From Burkholderiales bacterium JOSHI_001 (GTDB lineage: Bacteria; Pseudomonadota; Gammaproteobacteria; Burkholderiales; Burkholderiaceae_C), in NCBI GenBank assembly GCA_000244995.1, contig CM001438.1, forward strand, positions 1,356,921 to 1,420,920: a DNA stretch of 64,000 nt. The letters run 5' to 3'. Positions 27,339 through 38,082 of the stretch are shown here, piece by piece. The notes beneath the pieces were generated by a model, which saw nothing but the letters and a program-made list of their open reading frames with translations, was not told the DNA's origin and ran no database searches. The translations under genes and the position numbers were made by a program. How positions within the stretch are numbered: the first letter of the stretch is position 1; the number at the start of each line of letters is the position of its first letter.

Positions 27339-28786
27339 TGCTTCAGTGTGGCAATGTCTTCGGATTTCTCACGCTCAATGCCATTGATGACGTTGTGCAC
27401 CGAATGCTGACCGCCCAAGTCGGCCTTGCCGATGGGCTGGCCTGCATCGTCCAGCGATGGGACTTGAATGACCCGGCCTTGGGCGGGCGGAATCACATAG
27501 CCCTCGCTGACCAAATTGCCCATGCCGCGTGGGAACGCCATGGCTGCTTTCCCAGCCAGCGCAGCGTTGTCAGTGCTCAAGAAAGGCATGCCAAGGCGTT
27601 CGCCGATGAAGTTGCTGGCCGCTGCCCCGCTCGCAAGCGGGGCAGCTATTCCTGCAACCCCTGCAACAGCACTTTGCAAGGCAGCAGAGTTCTGAACTCC
27701 CGTGAGTGGGTCAAAGGGGGAACGGTACTGAAGGAACTGGCCACTCAATGGTATTGCCCCGCCCACCGTGTCCGGGTGCAGGCCGGCCGAATTGAACATC
27801 ATCCCGGTCAAACCGCCCATGGAACCTGCCGCTTGTGCCTTGCCACCGCCCAGCGAATGTCCTGTGACCAAGGTATCGGCACCGTATTTCTTGCTGATCA
27901 CCAGTCCCAGTTGGTTCGCCGCCTTGTACTGCACCGTCTCCTTCCCCAACGCTTGGTCCATATTGGTCTTCAGATCTTCCACTTCAGAAGGCACCGTTCC
28001 CCGAAACGCCAGCACCGTCTCTTGCCCGCCCGGCCAGTTTTCGGGTGTCTGGTACACCACCGCCTTGCTGTCTTCCAACAGGCGTTTGTCGATGCCGGCC
28101 TGGGCCAGGTCGGCATCGCTCATCTTGTTCCAGCCCAGCGGCGGCTTGTGGTCCTTGGGGGCGTTGGGGTCGTACTGCTTGTAGGTGTCTTCCGACAGCC
28201 GCGCCAGTTCCACCGCTTCGTTGTTGCGCGCCAGGCGCGCGGCGGCGGCTTTCTGGTCGGGGCTGGCCCCGGGGGCGCTGCCTTGTTTGATGAGCTGGTT
28301 GCGTTCTTCCAGCCGCTTGATCTTGCCTTCCACCGAGTTCGGGCAGGGTTCCACCGAGGTGGCGCGAGGCGCCTTCGTGGGCGACAGCAATTGCTTGGCC
28401 GCCTTGTAGGCCGTGCCCACCACCGGGTGCTGCTCCAGTCCCTTGTCCACCAGGTGCGCGGCGCCCTGGGCGGCAGCGCCCACGGTTTCGCCCGCAGCAC
28501 GGGCACCGAAACCGGCCACGTTGGCCACGCCCCGGCCGGTGGCCACCGCGGCTTGGCCCACCGCCCTGCCGGTGGCCACGGCCGCGTTCCCCACGGCCCG
28601 ACCGGTGGCCACCGCGGCGTTGCCCACGGCCATGGCTGCGTCCGCCGTGGCCTGCGCGGCCGTGGCGGCCGCCTGCTGCACCGTGGTGGCAGCGGCGCGC
28701 GCCGAGCTCATGGTGGTGGTGGCGGCCTGGCGCGCCACGTCGCTGGTGGCCTGCCAGGCCGATGCGAGTGCGTCGCCCCAGCTCAC
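27335..28786 (-). CDS. Class-3 lipase with Ala-rich N-terminus, putative type VI effector
   Basis: 483 residues. Residues 1-135 are Ala/Thr/Val-rich and contain three 11-residue units VG(N/Q)AAVATGR(A/G) at 54-86. The catalytic part (about 185-480) has AFRGTVPSEVEDL (oxyanion F-R-G-T), the nucleophile elbow TGHSLGGG (Ser311), a candidate Asp in YRSPFDPLTG and a late His in GGQHSVHNV: a full lipase_3 triad. No signal peptide. Directly preceded by the small 28783-29136 protein and followed by two exported ankyrin proteins. Phospholipase effector delivered by a type VI system is the best inference; no VgrG, PAAR or Tss gene is in the window. Confidence 0.82.
   Translation of the reverse strand: MSWGDALASAWQATSDVARQAATTTMSSARAAATTVQQAAATAAQATADAAMAVGNAAVATGRAVGNAAVATGRAVGQAAVATGRGVANVAGFGARAAGETVGAAAQGAAHLVDKGLEQHPVVGTAYKAAKQLLSPTKAPRATSVEPCPNSVEGKIKRLEERNQLIKQGSAPGASPDQKAAAARLARNNEAVELARLSEDTYKQYDPNAPKDHKPPLGWNKMSDADLAQAGIDKRLLEDSKAVVYQTPENWPGGQETVLAFRGTVPSEVEDLKTNMDQALGKETVQYKAANQLGLVISKKYGADTLVTGHSLGGGKAQAAGSMGGLTGMMFNSAGLHPDTVGGAIPLSGQFLQYRSPFDPLTGVQNSAALQSAVAGVAGIAAPLASGAAASNFIGERLGMPFLSTDNAALAGKAAMAFPRGMGNLVSEGYVIPPAQGRVIQVPSLDDAGQPIGKADLGGQHSVHNVINGIEREKSEDIATLKQ
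28529..28627 (-). repeat. Three tandem 33-bp units inside the lipase gene
   Basis: Encodes three in-frame 11-residue repeats VG(N/Q)AAVATGR(A/G). The DNA copies are similar but not identical, so this is an in-frame internal duplication. The 11-residue period suits an amphipathic helix of the kind that lies on membranes. Confidence 0.8.
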
Positions 28787-29136
28787 GGCTTGCCTCGGTG
28801 CAGGTTGTTCATCAGCGTGGTGGTCAGTGTTTCCACGGCGTCGGCCTTTTGCGTGGGGCTCAGGCGCGGTTCGGCCAGGATTTCGCGCATGGCCGGGAAG
28901 CGGGTGTCGAAGTCCGGTCCCAGCACCCAGGCGGTGACGATGAAGCGGCCGATGTCCAGTTCGGACTGCAGGCCGTGCGCACGGGCGCGGTCGGTCAGCT
29001 GGTTCAGGGTGCGTTGGCCGGCTTCGCTGCGCAGCTCGGCGGGGGCCTTGGGGTCGGCGGCGGCCAGCACCTGCACCATGCGTTCATTGAACGAGGTGTC
29101 GGCCAGGCGGGCCATCTGGTCGGGGTTGATGTGCAT
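28783..29136 (-). CDS. Small protein of type VI effector loci, probable adaptor/chaperone
   Basis: 117 residues starting MHINPDQMARLADTSFNERM, no signal or membrane segment. The pattern Q-M-x-x-L...F-x-x-R-M near the start, a middle helix and IGRFIVTAWVLGPDFDTRF matches my recollection of short proteins found beside VgrG/PAAR-linked lipase effectors. Its stop overlaps the lipase ATG by 4 bases, consistent with co-translation of an effector helper. Function is inferred from context only. First gene of the island; manC starts 23 bases away on the far side. Confidence 0.65.
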   Translation of the reverse strand: MHINPDQMARLADTSFNERMVQVLAAADPKAPAELRSEAGQRTLNQLTDRARAHGLQSELDIGRFIVTAWVLGPDFDTRFPAMREILAEPRLSPTQKADAVETLTTTLMNNLHRGKP

Positions 29137-29159
29137 GGCGAAACCGGGCGTGCGTCGCC

Positions 29160-30601
<1,442 letters not shown>

Positions 30602-30605
<4 letters not shown>

Positions 30606-31627
30606 GGGGCAGGCGCGAAGCCGTTGGGGTTTTGTTGCTGCCAGCGCCAGGTGTCGGCGCACATGCGGTTGAGGTCGTGCTGTGCACGCCAGCCCAGCAG
30701 GCTGGCCGCGCGCGCCGGGTCGGCGTAGCAGGCGGCCACGTCGCCGGGGCGGCGCGGCGCGAAGCGGTAGGGCACGGAGCGGCCGCTGGCGGCTTCGAAG
30801 GCGCGCACCACCTCCAGCACGCTGTGGCCGCGGCCGGTGCCCAGGTTCACGGTGAAAGATCCCGGCGCGTCCAGCAGGTGGCGCAGGGCGGCCACATGGC
30901 CTGCGGCCAGGTCCAGCACGTGGATGTAGTCGCGCACGCCGGTGCCGTCGGGCGTGGCGTAGTCGTTGCCGAACACGTTGAGGTACTCGCGCCGGCCCAC
31001 CGCCACCTGGGCCACGTAGGGGGTCAGGTTGTTGGGCATGCCGCGTGGGTCTTCCCCGATGCGCCCGCTTTCGTGCGCGCCCACCGGGTTGAAGTAGCGC
31101 AGCAGCGCGCTTTGCCATTGCGCCTGGGCCAGGCCCAGGTCCAGCAGCATCTGCTCGCCCATCAGCTTGGTCTGGCCGTAGGGGTTGGTGGCCGACAGCG
31201 GCGCGTCTTCGGTCAGGGGCAGGTGTTCAGGCACGCCATACACCGTGGCGCTGGAACTGAACACGAAGCGATGGCAGCCATGCGCCAGCATGGCACGGCA
31301 CACGGTGAGCAGCCCACCCAGGTTGTTGCTGTAGTAGTCCAGCGGCAGGGCGGTGCTTTCGCCCACCGACTTCAGCGCGGCGAAGTGCACCACCGCGTCC
31401 GGGCGGTGGGCACTGAACACCCGCTGCATCGCCGCCGGGTCGCAGACGTCGGCGCGCTCGAAGCGGGGCGTGGCGCCGCTGAGTTCGGCCAGCCGGTTCA
31501 GCACTTCGGGCGCGCTGTTGCGGAAATCGTCCACGCCCACCACGTGAAAGCCGGCGGCCAGCAGCGCCAGCCAGGTGTGGGAGCCGATGTAGCCGGTGGC
31601 GCCGGTGAGCAGGACGGTGGCTTGCAT
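30602..31627 (-). CDS. galE: UDP-glucose 4-epimerase
   Basis: 341 residues starting MQATVLLTGATGYIGSHTWL; a longer start at 31666 adds an unlike leader. NAD loop TGATGYIGSH, FSSSATVYG with catalytic Ser, YGQTKLMGEQ with Tyr-x-x-x-Lys, then YFNPVGAHESGRIGEDP and LGTGRGHSVLEVVRAFE. Interconverts UDP-glucose and UDP-galactose, so galactose (or GalNAc) may be part of the glycan. Follows the outer-membrane barrel by 11 bases. Confidence 0.95.
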
Positions 31628-31638
31628 GCTGCAGAACC

Positions 31639-32844
31639 TTATTGCAGCACCAGTTGCCCGTAGCAACCAAAAGTGTTCACGCCGTAGGGCAAAGACGGGG
31701 CGTAGGAGCTGTGCCGCTGCTCGCGGCTGAAGTCGCAGCCGATCAGCGCGCTGCGGGTGGGCGCCCAGGTGGCGCCCAGGCTGAAGCTGTTGGTGGCGTC
31801 CACGCCGGGGGCCGCGCCCACGTCCGCCAGGTCGCGCTTGGCCAGGCCCAGGCTGGCATTGAGCGCGATCTTGCTGGTCAATTCATAGCTCACGCGCGAA
31901 TTCAGCGACGTGGTCAGCTGGCTGCTGTCGGCCCGCACGACGGCGAACTGGTTGATGCTGATGGCCTGTACCCGGTTGACGGAGTCCGCGCCGATGTCGC
32001 GCTGCAGCGCCGTGTTGACGCGGATCTTGCCGGTGGGCTGCCACTGCCAGTTGAGCGCCCCGGTGGCGCCGGAAAAATCGCGCTCCCGGACCAAGTCGGT
32101 GTGGCGGCCCAGGCTGAGCCGGGCGTCCAGGCTGCTGGCGCCGCTGGCCACCCAGTTGGCGGTGAGGTCCAGGTAGTTGGACGTGGTGGTGTTGGCGCCG
32201 CCCACGGCCCGCGGGTAGTCGTACGTGGCGTGGCGCAGCGCAGCGCCGGCCGACAGCGCGCCGCTGAAGCGGTAGCGAGCGCCCAGGGACAGCGTGTTGC
32301 CGCGCATGTCCTGGCAGTCGTAGGCGCCCAGGCTGTGGTTCTGTTCGCGCCAGCCCAGGCTGGCCTCCAGTGTCAGGGCCGTGACCACGCCCATGCGCAC
32401 CAGCGCGTCCAGGTTGGTGTTGCTTTGCAGGTTCTTCTGTCCCGCCGCGCCCACGCCGCAAGGCAGTTCGGTGCTCAGGTTCAGCTGGCGGTCGGCGGCC
32501 ACGCTGATGCGGCCGGACAGGCGTTCCACGGTGGACCAGTCCAGCCCGGCGTTCAGGTTGTAGCCCAGGTTGTTCAGGTCGCTGTGGCCCGAGTAGGCCA
32601 ACTGCCGCAGCGAAGCGGCAGCGGTGAGGCGCTGGCGGCCGAAGGGTTGGTCCAGCCCGCCCAGCAGCGTGGTGGCGGAGATGGTGGCGGACTCCGCGCC
32701 CGGGGTCTGGCCGTCGGGCACCAGGCGCACGTTGGAGCTGTGCGTGAAACCTTGCGAAACGCCCACGTACCAGGGGCTGTTTTCCGCATGTGCCGCGGTG
32801 GCGGCGAACAGGGCCATCGCGGCGGCCTTCATCCGAGTTTTCAT
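31639..32844 (-). CDS. Outer-membrane beta-barrel protein of the EPS locus
   Basis: 401 residues with signal peptide MKTRMKAAAMALFAATAAHA and cleavage before ENSPWYVG. The mature part is a run of alternating strands (GVSQGFTHSSNVRLVP, LSLGARYRFSGALSAGAALR, ASLGWREQNHS) as in the VpsM/EpsL-type barrels seen in betaproteobacterial EPS clusters. Two Cys in PCGVG and YDCQD are unusual for a barrel. The last residues GQLVLQ lack the usual terminal aromatic. Role in export or anchoring of the polysaccharide is inferred. Confidence 0.82.
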   Translation of the reverse strand: MKTRMKAAAMALFAATAAHAENSPWYVGVSQGFTHSSNVRLVPDGQTPGAESATISATTLLGGLDQPFGRQRLTAAASLRQLAYSGHSDLNNLGYNLNAGLDWSTVERLSGRISVAADRQLNLSTELPCGVGAAGQKNLQSNTNLDALVRMGVVTALTLEASLGWREQNHSLGAYDCQDMRGNTLSLGARYRFSGALSAGAALRHATYDYPRAVGGANTTTSNYLDLTANWVASGASSLDARLSLGRHTDLVRERDFSGATGALNWQWQPTGKIRVNTALQRDIGADSVNRVQAISINQFAVVRADSSQLTTSLNSRVSYELTSKIALNASLGLAKRDLADVGAAPGVDATNSFSLGATWAPTRSALIGCDFSREQRHSSYAPSLPYGVNTFGCYGQLVLQ

Positions 32845-32862
32845 GGTGATCTCCCCGAGAAA

Positions 32863-34266
32863 TCAGTAGGCGTTGCGGCGGTCGAAGAAGGCCACCTTGA
32901 TGGTGCGCAGGATGATCTGCAGGTCCAGCGCCAGCGACCAGTTGCGCAGGTATTCCAGGTCGTACTGCACCCGCGCTTCCATCTTCTCGACGGTGTCGGT
33001 CTCGCCGCGGTGGCCGTTCACCTGGGCCCAGCCGGTGATGCCGGGCTTGACCTTGTGGCGCACCATGTAGCTCTTGATCAGGTTGCGGTAGTGCTCGTTG
33101 TGCGCCACCGCGTGCGGGCGTGGGCCCACGATGCTCATGCGGCCCTGCAGCACGTTGATGAACTGGGGCAGTTCGTCCAGCGAACTGCGGCGCAGGAAGG
33201 CGCCGAACTTCGTGGCGCGCGGGTCGTCCTTGCTGGCCTGGGTGATTTGGGCGCCGTTTTCCATCACCCGCATGCTGCGGAACTTGTAGACCACGATCTC
33301 CTGGCCGTCCAGGCCGTGGCGTCGCTGCTTGAAGATGATGGGCCCGGGCGAACTGCGCTTCACCCCGATGGCGATCAACAGCAGCAGCGGTGAGATCAGC
33401 ACCAGGATGACACCGGCCAACACCACGTCGCTGATGCGCTTGACCAGTTCGTTGGTACCGGTGAAGGGGGTTTCGCAGATGCCCACCACCGGCACGCCGT
33501 TCATGTCCTGCAACCGGCCCTGGATGATGCTGATGCCGAACACGTCCGGCACGTAGTACACGCTGGCCGTGGTGCCCTGGATGCTTTCCAGCAAGCGCTG
33601 GATGCGCGGCTGGCTGCCCAGCGGCAGAGTGATGAAAACCTCGCGGATGCCGTTTTCGATGATGTAGGGCGCCGCATCGTTCAGGGTGCCCAGGCGGTTG
33701 TGGGTGGCTTCACTGTCCACGCGGCTGTCGGCGCGGTCGTCGAAGTAGCCGACGAAGTCCACGCCGGTGTCAAGGCTCAGCCCCAGGCTCTTGGCCACCT
33801 TCACGCCCAGCGCGCCGGCCCCCACCACGATGGCGCGGCGGCGGTTCTCCGGCCGGGCGGCGTCGTGCTTGAGCACCAGCTTGCCCAGCCACACGGCCAA
33901 TAACTGCACCACCGGCGTGAGGCCGATCCACCAGGCCAGCACATGCTCTTCAAAGTAGCCCAGGCTGCGGGTGGCATAGCCGCACAGCGCCAGGATGGCC
34001 AGCAGCGACAGCCAGGAGGTGATGATGTCGATGCCCGCTTCCAGCAGGGTGTCCTGGAAGCGGTTGCGCCCCGGGAAGGTGAGCGCGAACACCAGCAGGC
34101 ACAGCGTCAGGTCGTGCCGCATGACCGGTTCGTTGAAGGCGCTGGCCGTCATCAGGAACAGCAGCACCGTCACGCTGGGTTCCAGGAACGCCGCGACCAG
34201 CGAAGTCACCGATTGAGGTGCGCTGAAGAAGGTGCGTTTGGAACTGCGGTTCTCGAACAGGGGCAC
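32863..34266 (-). CDS. Undecaprenyl-phosphate glucose phosphotransferase (WcaJ-type)
   Basis: 467 residues from a GTG start. N-terminal half: four to five membrane helices and a CoA-binding-like domain (RRAIVVGAGALGVKVAKSL). C-terminal half: the bacterial sugar transferase domain with FKQRRHGLDGQEIVVYKFRS, DDPRATKFGAFLRRSSLDEL, GRMSIVGPRPHAVAHNE and KPGITGWAQVNGHRGETDT. It starts glycan synthesis by moving hexose-1-phosphate to undecaprenyl phosphate. First gene of the minus half, divergent from ubiJ across 192 bases, so the main promoter is probably there. Confidence 0.95.
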   Translation of the reverse strand: MPLFENRSSKRTFFSAPQSVTSLVAAFLEPSVTVLLFLMTASAFNEPVMRHDLTLCLLVFALTFPGRNRFQDTLLEAGIDIITSWLSLLAILALCGYATRSLGYFEEHVLAWWIGLTPVVQLLAVWLGKLVLKHDAARPENRRRAIVVGAGALGVKVAKSLGLSLDTGVDFVGYFDDRADSRVDSEATHNRLGTLNDAAPYIIENGIREVFITLPLGSQPRIQRLLESIQGTTASVYYVPDVFGISIIQGRLQDMNGVPVVGICETPFTGTNELVKRISDVVLAGVILVLISPLLLLIAIGVKRSSPGPIIFKQRRHGLDGQEIVVYKFRSMRVMENGAQITQASKDDPRATKFGAFLRRSSLDELPQFINVLQGRMSIVGPRPHAVAHNEHYRNLIKSYMVRHKVKPGITGWAQVNGHRGETDTVEKMEARVQYDLEYLRNWSLALDLQIILRTIKVAFFDRRNAY

Positions 34267-34446
34267 GGGAAGTTTTCCAGCGTCAGCGCGCCGGGCAGGG
34301 CTTCAGCAACGACGTATTCACTATTTTCTGGACGCCAGGGACTGGCGAACACGGGCAGATCGCCCCCGGGCGACCAAGGCGCATTGTGGATCACATCAAT
34401 GTCAGGGCTGAGGCCCCGATGCGAGGGAGGTGTGTGGCCCGGTGCC

Positions 34447-34452
34447 TACAAT
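34447..34452 (+). promoter_or_regulatory. Candidate -10 box TACAAT of ubiJ, leaderless spacing
   Basis: TACAAT ends seven bases before the ubiJ ATG, so transcription would start at or next to the A of the start codon. No good -35 hexamer is seen. The rest of 34267-34458 holds the unmarked divergent promoter of the WcaJ-type gene. Confidence 0.4.
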
Positions 34453-34458
34453 CCGTGA

Positions 34459-34998
34459 ATGCTTAACGCTCTGAACTCCCTGCTGGCGCCGGCCCTGATG
34501 GAGCGGCTGACCCTGGTGGTCAACCATGTGCTGTCCAGTGAGCCGGCCGCCGTGCAGCGCCTGACCCCCCATTCCGGGCGTTGCCTGAGGCTGGAACTGG
34601 AAGGCTGGCCCAGCTTGCTGCCGGCACCGCCGCAGTTGGCTTTCCGCGTCACGCCCGCCGGGCTGATGGAGTGGTGCAGCGAGCCCCTGGCTGTGGCCGC
34701 CGACCTGCAGGTGCGCATCGACGCCAGCAACCCGGCAGCGCTGGCCTTGCGTGCGGCCGGAGGGCAGTGGCCTGCGGTGGACATCCAGGGCGACGCCCAG
34801 CTGGCCGCCGACGTGGACTGGCTGCTGAAGAACCTGCGCTGGGACGTTGCGGCCGACCTGGAGCGCCTGTTTCCACCGGCGGTGGCTCATGAACTGCACC
34901 GGCTGGGCAGTGCCTTGGCGCGCGGCCTGCATGCCGCCGTGGAGCAGGCCGGCTCCCTGGCCGGGCGGCTGCGCCCGGGCGCCGGTGGCCCGCGCTGA
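34459..34998 (+). CDS. ubiJ: Ubiquinone biosynthesis accessory factor UbiJ
   Basis: 179 residues, SCP2-type lipid-binding protein, part of the cytosolic Ubi complex that presents the ubiquinone intermediate. It starts MLNALNSLLAPALMERLTLV. The SCP2 part is SGRCLRLELEGWP followed by DASNPAALAL and VDIQGDAQLAADVDWLLKNL. The C-terminal helix region ELHRLGSALARGLHAAVEQA is typical of UbiJ. It lies 51 bases upstream of ubiB, the standard order in Proteobacteria; ubiE is not in the window. Confidence 0.9.
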   Translation: MLNALNSLLAPALMERLTLVVNHVLSSEPAAVQRLTPHSGRCLRLELEGWPSLLPAPPQLAFRVTPAGLMEWCSEPLAVAADLQVRIDASNPAALALRAAGGQWPAVDIQGDAQLAADVDWLLKNLRWDVAADLERLFPPAVAHELHRLGSALARGLHAAVEQAGSLAGRLRPGAGGPR

Positions 34999-35049
34999 GC
35001 CCCGGGTGCCGCACCGCGCCGGGCGGGTTCGGTTGACCGGGTTGCTCCC

Positions 35050-36615
35050 ATGATCTCCCTGCGGCGGCTGGGCCGCCTGATTTTCATCGTGTTCACGGTG
35101 CTGCGCTTCGGCCTGGACGAAGTGGCGCTGTCGGGCTTTCGCCAGCGCTGGGTCCGCACGCTGGTGCGCGTGGTCACGCTGGGCCGGCAACTGGAAGCGC
35201 CGCGCGGCGAACGCCTGCGTCTGGCCCTGGAAAGGCTGGGGCCCATCTTCGTGAAATTCGGGCAGGTGTTGTCCACCCGGCGCGACCTGCTGCCGCTGGA
35301 TGTGGCCGACGAACTGGCCCGCTTGCAGGACCGCGTGCCGCCTTTTCCGGGCGCGCAGGCCGTGACCCTGGTGGAGCGCGCCTTCCACAAACCGCTGGCC
35401 GAGATTTTTTCCCGCTTTGACGAGCAGCCCGTGGCCAGTGCGTCGATCGCCCAGGTGCATTTCGCCACCCTGCTGGACGGCCGCGAGGTGGCGGTGAAGG
35501 TGCTGCGCCCCGGCATGCTGGCGGTGATGGACAACGACATCGCCCTGATGCGCACCCTGGCGCGCTGGATGGAGCGGGTGTGGGTGGACGGCAAGCGCCT
35601 GAAGCCCCGCGAGGTGGTGGCCGAGTTCGACAATTACCTGCACGACGAGCTGGACCTGGTGCGCGAAGCCGCCAACGCCGCACAGTTGCGCCGCAACATG
35701 CAGGACCTGAACCTGGTGATGGTGCCCGAAATGCTGTGGGACCTGTGCACTTCGGGGGTGCTGGTGATGGAGCGCATGCACGGCATGCCCATCAGCCAGG
35801 TGGACCGCCTGCGTGAGGCGGGCGTGGACATCAAGAAGCTGGCGCGCGACGGCGTCACCATCTTCTTCACCCAGGTGTTTCGCGACGGCTTTTTCCACGC
35901 CGACATGCACCCCGGCAACATCCAGGTGAGCGTGGCGCCTGCCACTTTCGGCCGCTACATCGCGCTGGACTTCGGCATCATCGGCACGCTCACCGAGTGG
36001 GACAAGGAGTACCTGGCGCAGAACTTCCTGGCCTTCTTCCGCCGCGACTACAAGCGTGTGGCTGAATTGCATGTGGAAAGCGGCTGGGTGCCGCCCAACA
36101 CCCGCGTGGATGCGCTGGAAAGCGCCATCCGCGCGGTGTGCGAACCGCAGTTCGACCGCCCGCTGAAGGACATCTCGCTGGGCCAGGTGCTGTTGCGCCT
36201 GTTCCAGACCTCACGCCGCTTCAACGTGGAAATCCAGCCCCAGCTGGTGCTGCTGCAAAAGACCCTGCTCAACATCGAAGGCCTGGGCCGGCAACTGGAC
36301 CCGGACCTGGACCTGTGGACCACCGCGCGGCCCTTCCTGGAGCGCTGGATGAACGAACAGGTGGGCTGGCGGGGCCTGCTGGATCGGCTGAAGAACGAAG
36401 CGCCGCGCTACGCCCAGTTGCTGCCCGAGCTGCCACGCCTGGTGCACCAGGCACTGACGCGGCAGAGTGCCGCACCGGACAACGCCGTGCTGCTGGCCCT
36501 GCTGTCCGAGGCCCGGCGCAGCAACCGCCTGCTGTACGGGCTGACCTGGGCGGCCATGGGCTTCGTGCTCGGGGTGCTGATGGTGCTGCTCTGGGGCCGT
36601 TGGCACGGCATGTGA
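35050..36615 (+). CDS. ubiB: Ubiquinone biosynthesis regulatory protein kinase UbiB
   Basis: 521 residues, atypical protein-kinase-like ATPase needed for ubiquinone synthesis. Signature [16 protein letters not shown] (K-x-G-Q region), [20 protein letters not shown] (Ala-rich nucleotide loop), [30 protein letters not shown] and [12 protein letters not shown]. One or two C-terminal helices ([19 protein letters not shown]) anchor it in the membrane. Pairs with ubiJ. Confidence 0.98.
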   Translation: MISLRRLGRLIFIVFTVLRFGLDEVALSGFRQRWVRTLVRVVTLGRQLEAPRGERLRLALERLGPIFVKFGQVLSTRRDLLPLDVADELARLQDRVPPFPGAQAVTLVERAFHKPLAEIFSRFDEQPVASASIAQVHFATLLDGREVAVKVLRPGMLAVMDNDIALMRTLARWMERVWVDGKRLKPREVVAEFDNYLHDELDLVREAANAAQLRRNMQDLNLVMVPEMLWDLCTSGVLVMERMHGMPISQVDRLREAGVDIKKLARDGVTIFFTQVFRDGFFHADMHPGNIQVSVAPATFGRYIALDFGIIGTLTEWDKEYLAQNFLAFFRRDYKRVAELHVESGWVPPNTRVDALESAIRAVCEPQFDRPLKDISLGQVLLRLFQTSRRFNVEIQPQLVLLQKTLLNIEGLGRQLDPDLDLWTTARPFLERWMNEQVGWRGLLDRLKNEAPRYAQLLPELPRLVHQALTRQSAAPDNAVLLALLSEARRSNRLLYGLTWAAMGFVLGVLMVLLWGRWHGM

Positions 36616-36695
36616 GACGGTATCTGGCCGCCGGACCGCTGCTCTATTGATGTTTGTTGCTGGCCGCTTGAAGCCGGCCTGGTGAGGGTGAAGAC

Positions 36696-38030
36696 ATGAG
36701 AGTGACGATTGTGGGCTCCGGCTATGTGGGCCTGGTGACCGGGGCCTGCCTGGCCGACGTGGGCAACGATGTGCTGTGCCTGGACGTGGACGCGGCGAAG
36801 ATCCAGATGCTGAAGGACGGTGGCGTGCCGATCCACGAGCCGGGGCTGGAACAGGTCATCAAGCGCAACGTGGCCGCGCAGCGACTGGCCTTCACCACCG
36901 ACGCCGCCGCTGCCATGGCGCACGGGCAGCTGGTGTTCATCGGCGTGGGCACGCCGCCGGCCGAGGACGGATCGGCCGACCTGCAGCATGTGCTGGCGGT
37001 GGCCCGCACCATCGGCCAGCACATGACCGACTACAAGGTGGTGGTGGACAAGAGCACCGTGCCCGTGGGCACCAGCGAACGGGTGCAGGCCGCGGTGGCG
37101 GCCGAGCTGAAGAAGCGCGGCGTGGACATCCCGTTCGCCGTGGTGTCCAACCCCGAATTCCTGAAGGAAGGCGCGGCGATCGCCGACTTCATGAAGCCCG
37201 ACCGCGTGGTGGTGGGCGGCGACGACGAACGCGCCATCGAGTTGATGCGCGCGGTGTACGCCCCCTTCACCCACAACCGCGACCGCATCCTGGTGATGGA
37301 CGCGCGCAGCGCCGAGTTCACCAAGTACGCCGCCAACGCCATGCTGGCCACCCGCATCAGCTTCATGAACGAGCTGTCGCGCCTGGCCGACAAGGCCGGT
37401 GCCGACATCGAAGCCGTGCGCCGCGGCATCGGCAGCGACCCGCGCATCGGCACCCAGTTCCTGTACGCCGGCCCGGGCTACGGCGGCAGTTGCTTCCCCA
37501 AGGACGTGCGCGCGCTGATCCGCACGGGGCAGGACTACCAAGAGCCGCTGGCCCTGCTGCAGGCCGTGCACGAAGTCAATGAAAGCCAGAAGCAGGTGCT
37601 GGTGAAGAAGGTGCGTGCGCGCTTTGGCGACAGCCTGGCCGGGCGCCGCTTCGCGGTGTGGGGCCTGGCCTTCAAGCCCGAGACCGACGACATGCGCGAA
37701 GCCCCCGCCCAGGTGGTGATCCAGGCGCTGCATGAGCTGGGCGCCACCGTGAGCGCCTACGACCCCGTGGCCACCGACACCGCGAAGAAGCTCATGCCCG
37801 AAGGGCCGGCCATGCGCTACGCCAGCCGCGCCATGGCCGCGCTGGAAGGTGCCGATGCGCTGATCATCATGACCGAATGGCGGGAATTCAAGAGCCCTGA
37901 CTTTGAGCGCATTGCCCGCACCCTGAAGCAGCCGGTGGTGTTTGACGGCCGCAACCTGTACGAACCCGCCCTGGCGCGCAGCTTCGGGCTGGAATACCAC
38001 GGCATCGGCCGGGGCGGGGCGCGGCCATAG
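36696..38030 (+). CDS. ugd: UDP-glucose 6-dehydrogenase
   Basis: 444 residues, oxidises UDP-glucose to UDP-glucuronate. NAD loop [44 protein letters not shown], and the catalytic Cys in [13 protein letters not shown]. The C-terminal domain has [31 protein letters not shown] precedes the ATG as ribosome site. It stands apart from the EPS locus by the ubi genes but could supply glucuronic acid to it. Confidence 0.97.
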   Translation: MRVTIVGSGYVGLVTGACLADVGNDVLCLDVDAAKIQMLKDGGVPIHEPGLEQVIKRNVAAQRLAFTTDAAAAMAHGQLVFIGVGTPPAEDGSADLQHVLAVARTIGQHMTDYKVVVDKSTVPVGTSERVQAAVAAELKKRGVDIPFAVVSNPEFLKEGAAIADFMKPDRVVVGGDDERAIELMRAVYAPFTHNRDRILVMDARSAEFTKYAANAMLATRISFMNELSRLADKAGADIEAVRRGIGSDPRIGTQFLYAGPGYGGSCFPKDVRALIRTGQDYQEPLALLQAVHEVNESQKQVLVKKVRARFGDSLAGRRFAVWGLAFKPETDDMREAPAQVVIQALHELGATVSAYDPVATDTAKKLMPEGPAMRYASRAMAALEGADALIIMTEWREFKSPDFERIARTLKQPVVFDGRNLYEPALARSFGLEYHGIGRGGARP

Positions 38031-38082
38031 ATAATTTGCCGCGTCACCCACCTGTTGCGGCACCGTGCCGCCCGATGTCGGC

